Below, in pieces: positions 33,265 through 42,152 of a stretch of DNA of 64,000 nt. The stretch is taken from NCBI RefSeq assembly GCF_009002475.1, contig NZ_AP019860.1, forward strand, positions 5,904,501-5,968,500, in the 5' to 3' direction. A program made the position numbers and the translations under genes. The DNA is from Candidatus Uabimicrobium amorphum (GTDB lineage: Bacteria > Planctomycetota > Uabimicrobiia > Uabimicrobiales > Uabimicrobiaceae). Each line of letters opens with the position of its first letter. Within the stretch, counting starts at the first letter, position 1. The notes beneath the pieces were generated by a model, which saw only the letters and a list, made by a program, of their open reading frames with translations, ran no database searches and was not told the origin of the DNA.

Positions 33265-36180
33265 ATGCCAAATATCATTCAACCACTTTTACAGCAGCAC
33301 GCTGACAGTGAATTTTTATTCGCGATCTTGCAGTGGAAGGCTTTTTATGCCGATGATCACGAGTGGAATAACATCACTTCTCACCTGTGGCAAGAAGCGC
33401 AAAACAACAATAAAATGGCCGCGTACTATTTGCACAAATTAACCAGTAGCAATGATATTTGCTTATCACACGTGAAAAAATTGAGCCAAATGGCGAGCCG
33501 AACTCTACTGAATTCCGACTACTCGCGACAAGTGGATTGGGAAGAGTATTTGTGTTCATTACATGAAATGGATTCCCTATTCCACGAAACAGAAGTACAC
33601 AGCGATTTTGACCAAAGTTTGTTTTGTGCATCGACATTGCAAAGTGTTCTTGCTTCTTTTGATGTTACCAAAAGTATTCTATTGAAATATATCTATCGTG
33701 GAAAGCTTGGTGTCGACTTTCGTGATAATTACATCGTTTTTGTGTACTCTCAAGTATCTGAGCTGTTCCACTGCAAAAATTCAGGTATTTCCACGATGGC
33801 TCTTTGCGAAATTATGCAAAAGTGTGAACTCGAAGACAGCGTGTATACCTCTATTGCTAACGGAGAAATCGCGGTACACGTGATCGACAATGAAATACAC
33901 ATTCCGCAAACGGCTTTTTCTTCGTTTCTAACACCGCAACAAGTGAAAATTGTAGAGGAAGATGACGATGACGATGATGACATCGTATTTATTGTTGGAG
34001 AAACACATAAAGATAAAGAGCCTGAAGAATATCCCTCTATTGTTATTCTTCCTTATGAGTTTACTGATAGAGATTCTGCGCAAAAAAAATTCTACAGTTG
34101 GGATGAGGCACTAAAACGCCTACAAATAGAAAACGAAGATTTAGAACGTTTTATCACAGATGGTGACATTCAAGCGTACACTCAGGATGGCGAAATAATA
34201 TTCTCCTGTGAAGAAATAGATCGTTGGATCAGCACCCTCATGGATGACAAGACTATTGTGATGCCCGGAAGTAGTGGTGATGTCGTTGTTGAAGATGAAG
34301 AAGCGATTAGTTTAAGTCTACCCATGGGTTTAGACGCCCCAATGCCAAAAAAAGAAACATACTCCTTAGACCAAAGTCTAGATGAACTGCAAATAGAAGC
34401 AGAAACCTTGGAGGAAATAGTCGCAAAAGGTGAAATTGAAACTCAAATTGTCGACGGTGAGCTTCGCCTTGTACAGGAAGATGTGGATAAATATCGTCAG
34501 CAAAAACAAGCCGACCAAACTATTGTTATGCCTTTAGATGAAGAACTTGTGGAGGAAGAAGACGATGAGTTTGTACCAATTGTGACACCTACGGCAAATA
34601 AAGGCAAAAACATTGCATTGGACCTTTCCTCTATACTGGAAGAAGACGGGACGGCTATAACAGTTGATCTTCCAGATGTCTCCGACGAATTGGGTACCGG
34701 AGAATTGCGAATGGATGAGGAAAAAGAGGTTGAAGATACGCCGTTCGAATCCATTGTCATTGATCCACAGGAATCCGTTATTGCTGATAAAACTGAAACA
34801 AAGCAGGACGATGTATCGTTCAAAGAAAAAGAAATGGCAGATTCATTCCAGCGGTCTACGACTATAGAGCCTGAAGAACCTGTCGTTGATCAGATGCCAA
34901 GAGAAGCGGATTTTTGGATAGATGGTGAAGACGCCGTTATGTCAACGATTGTTCCTCCTCGGGGAGGGAAAATGCCTGATTCCGAAATGGAAACAACCAC
35001 CCGTGCGAGAAGAAGTAGAAGCGTTGCGGCGAAAAAACGCGGTAAAAAGCGCAGTAAAAAACGACAACAACTGTATCGCAAAGTAAAAAAACAAATTGGG
35101 CAGCGGCTCGCCAAAAAATATCAAAAAAACATTGGCCAAGTTACTATTCCTACGTTTGAGGGGATGCTCAGCGAAGAAGCGGGGCAACCAGGTCCGATCG
35201 AAAGAATCTTGGCACAGTCGCAGTTGCTGTTGAAGTCGATACAGGTCACGATTGGTTTACGTGTGCTGACAGTGATTAATTTTGCGGACAATGTGACGGA
35301 ATTTGTCGCGGGCTATATCACCAATATTTATCGCACGTGGAAAATGACAAAAAGCATTCAACGTCGTTTGCAAAGAAACAATCCACAACAACAAATTAGC
35401 GAACTGCAAAAAGACTTGGATGTGATGCGTTATCAACTCTCGCGTCTTCTGACCTTTCCTGAATTTTGCCTACGCGAGCACAAACCACAACAAATAGATA
35501 GCGAAGCTCAAACGTTTGCCTTAAAACTTGTCATTGAACTGCGTGGGCACCTCGACGAGATGAAAAGAGATCTAGCGCTTCTGACACCTAAGCAAGCTGC
35601 GGCAACGGCGCAAAAAACCGCCAAAGATTTCCTCCTAAGTTTTATTCCCAATCCCCTAGAACTCGCAACGCCGTGTAAGGATTTTATTATCTTGGTGTTT
35701 TTTATGAAATATTCACGCAAAGATATCGAGGTGATGTATATCGATCTACTCTCCAGCTATAGCGATATATTAAGCCTCATAAATGAAGAGCCATTCTATC
35801 GTTTGGAAATGCAAGACTACGAGCGTAAAATTTTGCATCGTCTACAGCGTGAGATTTACTGTTTACAAGACATAGAAAAACACATCGAAGAATGCCGTCT
35901 ACAATTGCAGCGTTTCATACAACTGTTGTGTTGCGTGCAAAAGTTTATCGATCCGCGTTACTGGCACATAGAAGATATTTTTTATGAGTGTAAAAATCGC
36001 AATGACTATATGAGCGCGAAATTTCTGTTGGAATGGGAAAAGTGGGTCACAGCGCAACTCAGGAAACAACTCAAGAATTATCATTGCTCCACACAGGAGA
36101 AGTCGGTAATGCTAAAAGAGGAAATCTACTTTCGCCGAAGATATAAGTTACAACGAAAGCTTACGCAAAATTTTATGTAA
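33265..36180 (+). CDS. Large acidic protein with four excisionase/MerR-like repeats and coiled-coil end
   Basis: The protein has 971 residues and no known full-length family. Four units of about 45 residues (near 132-168, 173-222, 278-326 and 365-412) share a helix, a hydrophobic turn, then G-x-I-x-x-x-x-x-D-x-E-I and a closing helix. This is the plan of excisionase-type (HTH_17) DNA-binding domains. Acidic linkers separate them, one with a run of Asp near 231-240. A strongly basic patch (580-622, rich in K-K-R) precedes a helical, coiled-coil-like C terminus. No membrane segment is seen. It follows the glycosyltransferase by 17 bp and precedes the GCTF-LRR gene by 23 bp. Confidence 0.7.
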   Translation: MPNIIQPLLQQHADSEFLFAILQWKAFYADDHEWNNITSHLWQEAQNNNKMAAYYLHKLTSSNDICLSHVKKLSQMASRTLLNSDYSRQVDWEEYLCSLHEMDSLFHETEVHSDFDQSLFCASTLQSVLASFDVTKSILLKYIYRGKLGVDFRDNYIVFVYSQVSELFHCKNSGISTMALCEIMQKCELEDSVYTSIANGEIAVHVIDNEIHIPQTAFSSFLTPQQVKIVEEDDDDDDDIVFIVGETHKDKEPEEYPSIVILPYEFTDRDSAQKKFYSWDEALKRLQIENEDLERFITDGDIQAYTQDGEIIFSCEEIDRWISTLMDDKTIVMPGSSGDVVVEDEEAISLSLPMGLDAPMPKKETYSLDQSLDELQIEAETLEEIVAKGEIETQIVDGELRLVQEDVDKYRQQKQADQTIVMPLDEELVEEEDDEFVPIVTPTANKGKNIALDLSSILEEDGTAITVDLPDVSDELGTGELRMDEEKEVEDTPFESIVIDPQESVIADKTETKQDDVSFKEKEMADSFQRSTTIEPEEPVVDQMPREADFWIDGEDAVMSTIVPPRGGKMPDSEMETTTRARRSRSVAAKKRGKKRSKKRQQLYRKVKKQIGQRLAKKYQKNIGQVTIPTFEGMLSEEAGQPGPIERILAQSQLLLKSIQVTIGLRVLTVINFADNVTEFVAGYITNIYRTWKMTKSIQRRLQRNNPQQQISELQKDLDVMRYQLSRLLTFPEFCLREHKPQQIDSEAQTFALKLVIELRGHLDEMKRDLALLTPKQAAATAQKTAKDFLLSFIPNPLELATPCKDFIILVFFMKYSRKDIEVMYIDLLSSYSDILSLINEEPFYRLEMQDYERKILHRLQREIYCLQDIEKHIEECRLQLQRFIQLLCCVQKFIDPRYWHIEDIFYECKNRNDYMSAKFLLEWEKWVTAQLRKQLKNYHCSTQEKSVMLKEEIYFRRRYKLQRKLTQNFM

Positions 36181-36203
36181 AGTACAAGAGAAATGAGATA
36201 CGA

Positions 36204-37853
36204 ATGCAAGTAAAATCGAAATCTCTCAAGACAATTGAAAATCAAACATCGTACTTTGGTTGCACTTTTTTTCTTGAGGAAGACATTCGTTATGAAATAG
36301 AGAATTGTGCCTTTTACAATTGTAGTTTTCGTACAAATGCTGTTTTTAGAAAAATAGAGAATTGTCGTTTTGACAACTGTAATTTTTCGAATATTTTCTG
36401 TGTGGATTTAAGTGACTCAAACGCAGTAGTGTTACCTCTAACAATGGAACAGCTTTCTTGTCTTACACATTTGAATTTGAGTCGTACGAAAATAACTGCA
36501 TTGCCCAAAGAAATTGGTCTGCTTTCTTCTCTTACACATCTATTTTTTGACTATGTAACAGAGGCAACGGAGATATCTATTAAAGAGTTTACTATCTTAG
36601 CTTCTTTTGCTTATTTATATTTAGATGAAACACCCATAACAGACTTACCGCAAGAGATTGAAAAATTTTCTCAATGTAATTATGTATATTTAAAGAAAAA
36701 AATAAATAAACTGCCAAAAGAAATAGGGCTACTTTCTTCCCTAAAACATCTCTCTTTGCAATTTACACAAATCACAGAGTTGCCAAAAGAAATAGGACTA
36801 CTTTCTTCACTGACTTGTCTCAACTTACAAGGAACGGGAATAACAGAGTTTCCAAAAGAAATAGAACAACTTTCTTCACTAACGCATCTAGATTTAAGTA
36901 GTACGGACATCGAAAAGTTGCCAAAGGAAATAGGACAACTTTCTTCTCTCACTCATCTCAATTTGAGTTTTTCAAAAATCACCGAGTTACCAAAAGAAAT
37001 AGGGCAACTTTCTTCTTTGGCTATTCTGGATTTGCGAGGTTCTCGAATAAGCAAACTGCCAAAAGAAATAGGACAACTTGCTGCTCTTACTCATCTCGAT
37101 TTGGGGAATACTACGATAACAGAACTGCCAAAAGAAATAGGACAGCTTTCTTCTCTGACGCATTTATATTTGCGCGGAGCAAATATACGCCATTTGCCAA
37201 AAGAAATAGGGCAACTTCTTTCGTTAATGTACTTATATGTAGGCAGAACAAAAATAGGTGATCTACCGAAAGAAATGGAGAGGCTGTCGGCGCTTGCTCA
37301 TCTCGATTTAAGTGGTACTGAAATAACAGAACTACCAAAAGTAGTCGCGGCACTTTCCTCTGTGACACACCTATATTTAGAGAATACAAAAATAAGTAAT
37401 TTGCCACAAGAGATCAATGAACTTTCTCTCCTTACGCATCTATACCTAAAGGAAACAGGAATAACAGAATTTCCCATAGATTTAGCATCATTAAATCTTG
37501 CTTGTTTGGACTTAGAGGGCACAAAAATAAGTAAGCTACCGGCAAAGATAAAACAATTTTCTTCTTTGACGCACTTATTTCTGGGAAAAACAGAAATAAG
37601 ACATTTGCCAAAAGCAATAGGAGAGCTTGTTTCTCTAACCCACCTTGATTTACAGGGAACACAAATAAAAAAGTTACCAAAAGAAATAGGGGAACTTTCT
37701 TCTCTTTGTCAGCTAGATGTACAAGATACGAAATTAGAAGAGTTGCCACAAGAAATAGAACACCTCTCTTCTTTGACGCATTTGCATTTACAAAATACAA
37801 ACATCGAAGATTTACCAAAATGGACAGAACGACTTTCTCATCTTTTTCAATGA
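36204..37853 (+). CDS. GCTF-domain protein with about 20 leucine-rich repeats
   Basis: The protein has 549 residues. Residues 8-65 are the shared Cys/Phe-rich domain (S-Y-F-G-C-T-F-F-L, N-C-A-F-Y-N-C-S-F-R, N-C-R-F-D-N-C-N-F). From about 80 to the end I count 20 LRR units of about 23 residues with consensus L-S-S-L-T-H-L-x-L-x-x-T-x-I-x-x-L-P-K-E-I, the bacterial 'plant-type-like' spacing. Units 5-11 are so similar in DNA (69-bp periods) that recent repeat expansion is likely. There is no signal peptide or capping domain. It probably acts as a cytoplasmic binding scaffold. It may be co-transcribed with the 33265 gene. Confidence 0.88.
   Translation: MQVKSKSLKTIENQTSYFGCTFFLEEDIRYEIENCAFYNCSFRTNAVFRKIENCRFDNCNFSNIFCVDLSDSNAVVLPLTMEQLSCLTHLNLSRTKITALPKEIGLLSSLTHLFFDYVTEATEISIKEFTILASFAYLYLDETPITDLPQEIEKFSQCNYVYLKKKINKLPKEIGLLSSLKHLSLQFTQITELPKEIGLLSSLTCLNLQGTGITEFPKEIEQLSSLTHLDLSSTDIEKLPKEIGQLSSLTHLNLSFSKITELPKEIGQLSSLAILDLRGSRISKLPKEIGQLAALTHLDLGNTTITELPKEIGQLSSLTHLYLRGANIRHLPKEIGQLLSLMYLYVGRTKIGDLPKEMERLSALAHLDLSGTEITELPKVVAALSSVTHLYLENTKISNLPQEINELSLLTHLYLKETGITEFPIDLASLNLACLDLEGTKISKLPAKIKQFSSLTHLFLGKTEIRHLPKAIGELVSLTHLDLQGTQIKKLPKEIGELSSLCQLDVQDTKLEELPQEIEHLSSLTHLHLQNTNIEDLPKWTERLSHLFQ
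36724..37215 (+). repeat. Tandem 69-bp repeats encoding LRR units
   Basis: Near-identical blocks containing TTGCCAAAAGAAATAGG-type sequence recur every 69 bp inside the LRR gene, in frame. They are coding and not an independent element, but could recombine and change repeat number. Confidence 0.75.
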
Positions 37854-37921
37854 CAAATGCAATGGGATGATGTTGCATGGTGGGATCGCTATATAAATTT
37901 GTTATCGCAATGGTGAAGGTC

Positions 37922-38446
37922 CTATACCGCGCTATAGATAAAATTTTGCACAGTTTTTGTCCAGTAGGTACCGTTTTTTTGCCAGCCCGATAATTCGGTG
38001 ATGTCTTCGAGCCAATCATTTTCCTTTTCATTGAGGTGAATCCAAGTATGGGTACCCTTACGGCTGATGCGAACTACTTCACGACCGTTTTTTGCGTTAA
38101 ATGTCAACTGCATAGAAAAATCTCTATTGATACAGGCAATTACTGCTTGCACTTCTCTTTCTAATACAAAAAGTTTCGAGGATATGCGGTTTGTTGCAGA
38201 TAAAGAACGAACGTTGCTTCGCAGTCTCTCTTCTTTGATGTTGTACTGTTGAAGAACACGTTGATACTCGGTGCGGGTGACGATAATTTCTTCACCATAT
38301 TGCGTCCAATAACCGTTGTAGTAATGAATGTGCCCTTCGCAACCAACGGCACGAATAACTTCTTCAGGAGTCATTCCTTTGTTGCGGTATGCAAAGACAA
38401 TGAGTTTGTCGATAAGAGTTACATTGTGATTATCAAAAAAATTCAT
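37922..38446 (-). CDS. Hypothetical protein, 174 residues
   Basis: I do not recognise this protein. It has a good ribosome-binding site (AAGGGA) 8-9 bp before the ATG, no signal peptide and no membrane helix. The N-terminal 75 residues look helical with M-T-P-E-E-V-I-R-A-V-G. The C-terminal half looks beta-rich, with G-R-E-V-V-R-I and W-I-H-L-N-E-K-E. It converges on the GCTF-LRR gene. Its codon use looks like that of its neighbours. Confidence 0.6.
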   Translation of the reverse strand: MNFFDNHNVTLIDKLIVFAYRNKGMTPEEVIRAVGCEGHIHYYNGYWTQYGEEIIVTRTEYQRVLQQYNIKEERLRSNVRSLSATNRISSKLFVLEREVQAVIACINRDFSMQLTFNAKNGREVVRISRKGTHTWIHLNEKENDWLEDITELSGWQKNGTYWTKTVQNFIYSAV

Positions 38447-38639
38447 TGCCGTCCCTTCTACAAACCGAATGTACTAGCATATTCCCAAACGTAAAATTTC
38501 CAACACCTATTATAAAAATCTCAGCAAAAAATAAAAAGTTATTTTTGTTAAAAAAATTAAATTATAGAATTTTGGTAATATTTTCTTAAATGAACACTTT
38601 AACGTTTTATAAAAATGGAAAGGAGTATTTTGATAAAGA

Positions 38640-39080
38640 TTATTGCATATTGTGAAAGACCATATATGAATAGAAAAATCTTTCACTGTGTTCCACAAAT
38701 CCCATTTTTTGGTAGAATTTTTTTGCAGGATTGTCAATGTGGACATGGAGATGGACGTAGCGACTCTTTAGAATTTGTTGTAACAACATTCGTCCAATGC
38801 CCTGTTTTCTATGCTCTTTGATAACAGCTAGATAGATAATCTCATTTTGGTTTTCGAAACAATAGTTCACTAAAACACCAACTAATTTTGATGATAGTGT
38901 TGCAAGGTATAAAAAGCTACCGTCTTGCCGATGTAATGCATAATTGATCGCTTTTTTGATTGCCGATAGAGAGTCGTGATATTTTCCTAATTGATGATGT
39001 ATAAAATGAGAAATGTTTACCTTGCTATAAGTAAGTTCACTTTCGGTCTCTATTTTTAATATTTTGATATGCTCCATCAT
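38640..39080 (-). CDS. GNAT-family N-acetyltransferase
   Basis: The protein has 146 residues. The acetyl-CoA motif A is V-I-K-E-H-R-K-Q-G-I-G-R-M-L-L (the Q/R-x-x-G-x-G/A loop). Preceding strands (Y-L-A-T-L-S-S-K-L-V-G-V-L-V, I-I-Y-L-A-V) and the following N-P-A-K-K-F-Y-Q-K-M-G-F-V complete the fold, including the usual F-Y-x-x-x-G-F. The acceptor substrate is unknown. It stands alone between gaps. Confidence 0.88.
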   Translation of the reverse strand: MMEHIKILKIETESELTYSKVNISHFIHHQLGKYHDSLSAIKKAINYALHRQDGSFLYLATLSSKLVGVLVNYCFENQNEIIYLAVIKEHRKQGIGRMLLQQILKSRYVHLHVHIDNPAKKFYQKMGFVEHSERFFYSYMVFHNMQ

Positions 39081-39184
39081 TCTCTCTATAATTTGATTCT
39101 AATCAGTAGTAGTCTATATGTTACTCTAAATTTTTTAGAAGTTGTGACTCTTTTGTTTTACAGCACTTAGCACCAACAAACAAA

Positions 39185-39604
39185 GTGTTTATGAAAATGA
39201 ATTCTTGCAATACAGGAGTCAAAGATGGTTGGCATTTCAATCTGTTTTTTTTTGATATTCATACTGGAAGTTTGGGATTTCTACGTGTTGAAAAATATCA
39301 AAAACCCATCTTGGCCGCTGGTGTTGTCTTTTTTGTCAGTGCTATACTTCACGAGTATTTAGTCTTTGTGTGCATTCATACTCGTATGTTTGGATACATG
39401 ACCGCTTTTTTTATGTTGCACTACTTGGCAACTGTTGTGGAAACAGCAATCGCAAAAGTGTTTCAGCGCAAACATTTTTTTCCATCACCTATTGCGATTG
39501 CTTTACATATTTTATGGCTAGTAGCCACAGCGCCTCTCTTAATAAAGCCTCTTTTGCTCATTTTTCCCGTGGATAGTTGGCAAAGTATTGTGAGTAACTT
39601 TTAA
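39185..39604 (+). pseudogene. Remnant of an MBOAT/wax-synthase-like acyltransferase
   Basis: Only 139 residues remain in this frame. W-H-F-N-L-F-F, then V-V-F-F-V-S-A-I-L-H-E-Y-L-V with the conserved His, then two or three hydrophobic helices, resemble the C-terminal third of membrane-bound O-acyltransferases of the wax-synthase type. The first 200 or more residues, including most membrane helices, are absent. The assigned start has no ribosome-binding site; the only good one (AGGAG at about 39214) serves an ATG in another frame that stops after about 45 codons. I read this as a decayed gene. A small real membrane protein is the alternative. Confidence 0.45.
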
Positions 39605-39642
39605 GAGAAACACTGTGAACAACTCATAAAAATTTGATGATA

Positions 39643-41409
39643 TCAACGATGGCTAACTTCATTGGGAGAGTACAAGAAAAATCCAATATACATCTCTTCC
39701 CAACTTTGTTCGCCCCATCGTACTTCTTTTTCCGGATCAGGATTGTATTCGTTGTATTTTGAGTTATCAAATGCTCCACTACAAACAAGTTTTGTTCCCT
39801 TGGGAATTGTTTTTGGTTGACTCAATGTATAGCCTGTTTGCCAATCAAATCGGTAGTTCGGAACAGCGAGAAGAATCTCTTGCGATTTGTCGGGATAGAT
39901 TGCTGTAAAAGTCATGCTTTTTCCACGATAGTGCATGTGGGGAGATAAACCGTACAGTGTAACATCGCGTTTAAATGTATGAGACGCAACTACTTCATGA
40001 TTGGGATCATTGGCGGGGATACGAATCTTTACATCGTATGCAGCACCAACTTTAAATTCACGTTGTGGCTTTTCTTTGTGTAAGTAAAAAGCGATTTGCG
40101 AGTGATCAACAACACTACGTCCGCTCGTTGTATAGTGCAACTCAAATTCAAACTTGCTGCCCTTTTTGACTAAAACGCCGGTATTTTCGGGAAACATATC
40201 GGCACCACTTCCAGGAGCATAGCCACATAGATAAATTTTGTGTTTTTTTTGCTTTTTCTCGTCCATATTTGGATCTTTTGGCGGGTATATATAAATAATC
40301 ATGTGGTGCATGACTTCGCGCTCCCCAGGCCGAATATCAACGCCTCGAATCCAAGTATCTTCTTCAAAAGGAACCTGTTCTTTATAACGAATATAGTCCA
40401 TAACACCTGTGGAGGGAACTTTCTGTGGTTTTAATTTTAAGAGTACGTCGGGTTCTCCCTCACGCCAATCTTGCTTGGCCACTTTAGAATGAAGCTTCAC
40501 AAGGGGGTCTTCGTTTCCATCCACAGGAGAACCTGAGTTAATCCAGTGAACTAACGTACGCATTTCTTGTACACTAAGAGATGTATCGTTGGAAAATTTA
40601 CCGTAATGAGCATCGGCTGTCCACGGCGGCATTCTCTTGGTAAGAACCACCTCTTTGATCATTTCTGACCACCCTTTTATTTTTTTATAACTTGTCATCG
40701 CCCACGGGCCGATGCCATTGTTTTGGTGGCATTCCAGGCACTTGTTTTTCAAAATAGGAACAATGTCTTTTGTATAGGAAATTTTCTGACTTTTTATAGA
40801 CAAATTGTCCTGCATATTGATCGCACAACCTTTTACCTCTGTAGGGACAATATCGATTTTTTGTTTGTTGAGCAGTGCGTGTAAAGCCGTATTTACAAAG
40901 TTTTGTACTTTGCCGACTTTCTGCGTTTCATATCCCAAACGGTCGGAAATGGGTCCACGATAAACAATCTCCCATGTTTGCGGATCAATGACTAAAGCTT
41001 CACCGGTTCTTGTAATTTTCAACTCTTGTGCGATCAACTGCGTAGGGTCTTTCAATACCGGTATCGTTGATTGAAATTTTTGCATTTCCTGACGAATATC
41101 CTCGCGATTGTCCTGAGGGTTTGCGTTGAGCATTAAAAACGCCACTTGGGGATATTTTTTTTGTAAATCTTGCAACGATAACAAACTATGACGTACGATG
41201 GGGCAACCAACACCATGAGAAAACAATACAACTGCCGGAAAATGTTTATACTTGTACAATTCATGGTGTTTGCCTTCATGATCTAGCAGGGCAAAGTCCT
41301 CAACTGTTGTAAGCTCCTGCTGTGATCCTTGTGTCGTGTTATATCGCATATCTAGATAGAGAAAAATCCCTACAAGAACAACTACGTTTATAAAAAACAG
41401 TTTTTTCAT
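39643..41409 (-). CDS. Redoxin - cytochrome c - copper monooxygenase-like fusion
   Basis: The protein has 588 residues with an N-terminal signal anchor (4-20). Residues about 35-190 form a thioredoxin/AhpC-like domain with one Cys in H-G-V-G-C-P-I-V. Residues about 212-300 form a cytochrome-c-like segment with C-L-E-C-H (C224, C227, H228) and the P-P-W-x-A-D motif common in planctomycete and acidobacterial secreted proteins. Residues about 330-588 resemble the copper type II ascorbate-dependent monooxygenase fold (H-H-M-I-I-Y, H-M-H-Y-R-G-K-S-M). It probably acts outside the cytoplasm in copper-dependent or redox oxidation; the substrate is unknown. The redoxin lacks a C-x-x-C pair. Confidence 0.85.
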   Translation of the reverse strand: MKKLFFINVVVLVGIFLYLDMRYNTTQGSQQELTTVEDFALLDHEGKHHELYKYKHFPAVVLFSHGVGCPIVRHSLLSLQDLQKKYPQVAFLMLNANPQDNREDIRQEMQKFQSTIPVLKDPTQLIAQELKITRTGEALVIDPQTWEIVYRGPISDRLGYETQKVGKVQNFVNTALHALLNKQKIDIVPTEVKGCAINMQDNLSIKSQKISYTKDIVPILKNKCLECHQNNGIGPWAMTSYKKIKGWSEMIKEVVLTKRMPPWTADAHYGKFSNDTSLSVQEMRTLVHWINSGSPVDGNEDPLVKLHSKVAKQDWREGEPDVLLKLKPQKVPSTGVMDYIRYKEQVPFEEDTWIRGVDIRPGEREVMHHMIIYIYPPKDPNMDEKKQKKHKIYLCGYAPGSGADMFPENTGVLVKKGSKFEFELHYTTSGRSVVDHSQIAFYLHKEKPQREFKVGAAYDVKIRIPANDPNHEVVASHTFKRDVTLYGLSPHMHYRGKSMTFTAIYPDKSQEILLAVPNYRFDWQTGYTLSQPKTIPKGTKLVCSGAFDNSKYNEYNPDPEKEVRWGEQSWEEMYIGFFLYSPNEVSHR

Positions 41410-42152
41410 CGTGACCTCGTGAGAAAATATTTGTGGAATAATTTGGATAAGAAAATCAACTTCAATGAGTTTCTTTGTTGGTAAGCAGAAAAGATGTTCA
41501 AAATCTCTAGGTGATAGTCTCTAAAAAAATAATAATTTTTGTAAATTTTAGCAAGATTATTTTTTTAAGTAAATTAAAATATTGTTTGGAGATTTGGTGT
41601 TGGTGAAAAAATGTCACAACTCAGTATTATTGATGCCCACGACGATAAGTTTATAAAAAAACAAAGAGGAATACTTGCCAAACCATGCGCGAAACTTTTC
41701 GCGCATGGTCGAAATCGGTTCAAAAGCTAAAAGAAAGCATACTATTTATGCTTTAACACGTCACGAGACAGAGCGTTTTGTAATGGATTTTGCTGGACCA
41801 AGAGCGCGAAAGAAAAAATTTGAGATTTTATTTTCCATATAACCTCTTCGGCTTTTTTGTGCAAATAGACATATGGAAAGCCTTATTCGAAATAATATTT
41901 GTCTAAATAGTCACTATATAAATAGTTGGGGAGGATGTCGTATGGAAAATGCAAATATACGAGAAACGATAATTGAAGTGATTATACAGTTGTCCTTAGG
42001 AAAAGAAGTTGGTGAAATCCGCCAAGAACCCTGAATACAAGGAACTTGTGGAAAAATATTTTCCATAAAATATTTTTTATATAACCAAACACTGTATTTT
42101 GACAAATAGTACACACAAAGGAACTTCTTTAACTCTTTTAGGAGGAACTGCT
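41410..42152. other. Gap with palindromes and small decayed frames
   Basis: This 743-bp stretch before the GCTF-STAS gene holds perfect inverted repeats (CCATGCGCGAAA / TTTCGCGCATGG at 41683-41708; AAAGCAT / ATGCTTT at 41734-41754; TTTCCATAT / ATATGGAAA at 41832-41879). It also holds a 39-codon frame (41611-41730) without a good ribosome-binding site, and the broken short gene described next. I see no complete gene. The mixture suggests an old insertion or gene-loss site. Confidence 0.5.
41942..42068 (+). pseudogene. Short frame-broken gene, about 42 residues
   Basis: An ATG with GGGAGG upstream opens 30 codons, helical in character (R-E-T-I-I-E-V-I-I-Q-L-S-L-G-K-E-V-G-E-I-R), ending TGA. 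Shifting +1 just before that stop continues sensibly as N-P-E-Y-K-E-L-V-E-K-Y-F-P and stop. This pattern suggests a small gene broken by one indel, but the length is too short to be sure. No family was recognised. Confidence 0.3.

Noticed and set aside
36724..37215. Regular 69-bp repeats considered as a CRISPR array
   Set aside because: The repeats are contiguous, in frame and code for LRR units; there are no unique spacers and no cas genes.
37432..38031. 199-residue minus-strand frame opposite the end of the GCTF-LRR gene
   Set aside because: Its sequence is the antisense of LRR repeats and it overlaps the better supported minus-strand gene at 37922-38446. It has no ribosome-binding site.
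41611..41730. 39-codon frame as a gene
   Set aside because: It lacks a ribosome-binding site and its second half is just a perfect palindrome read as codons.
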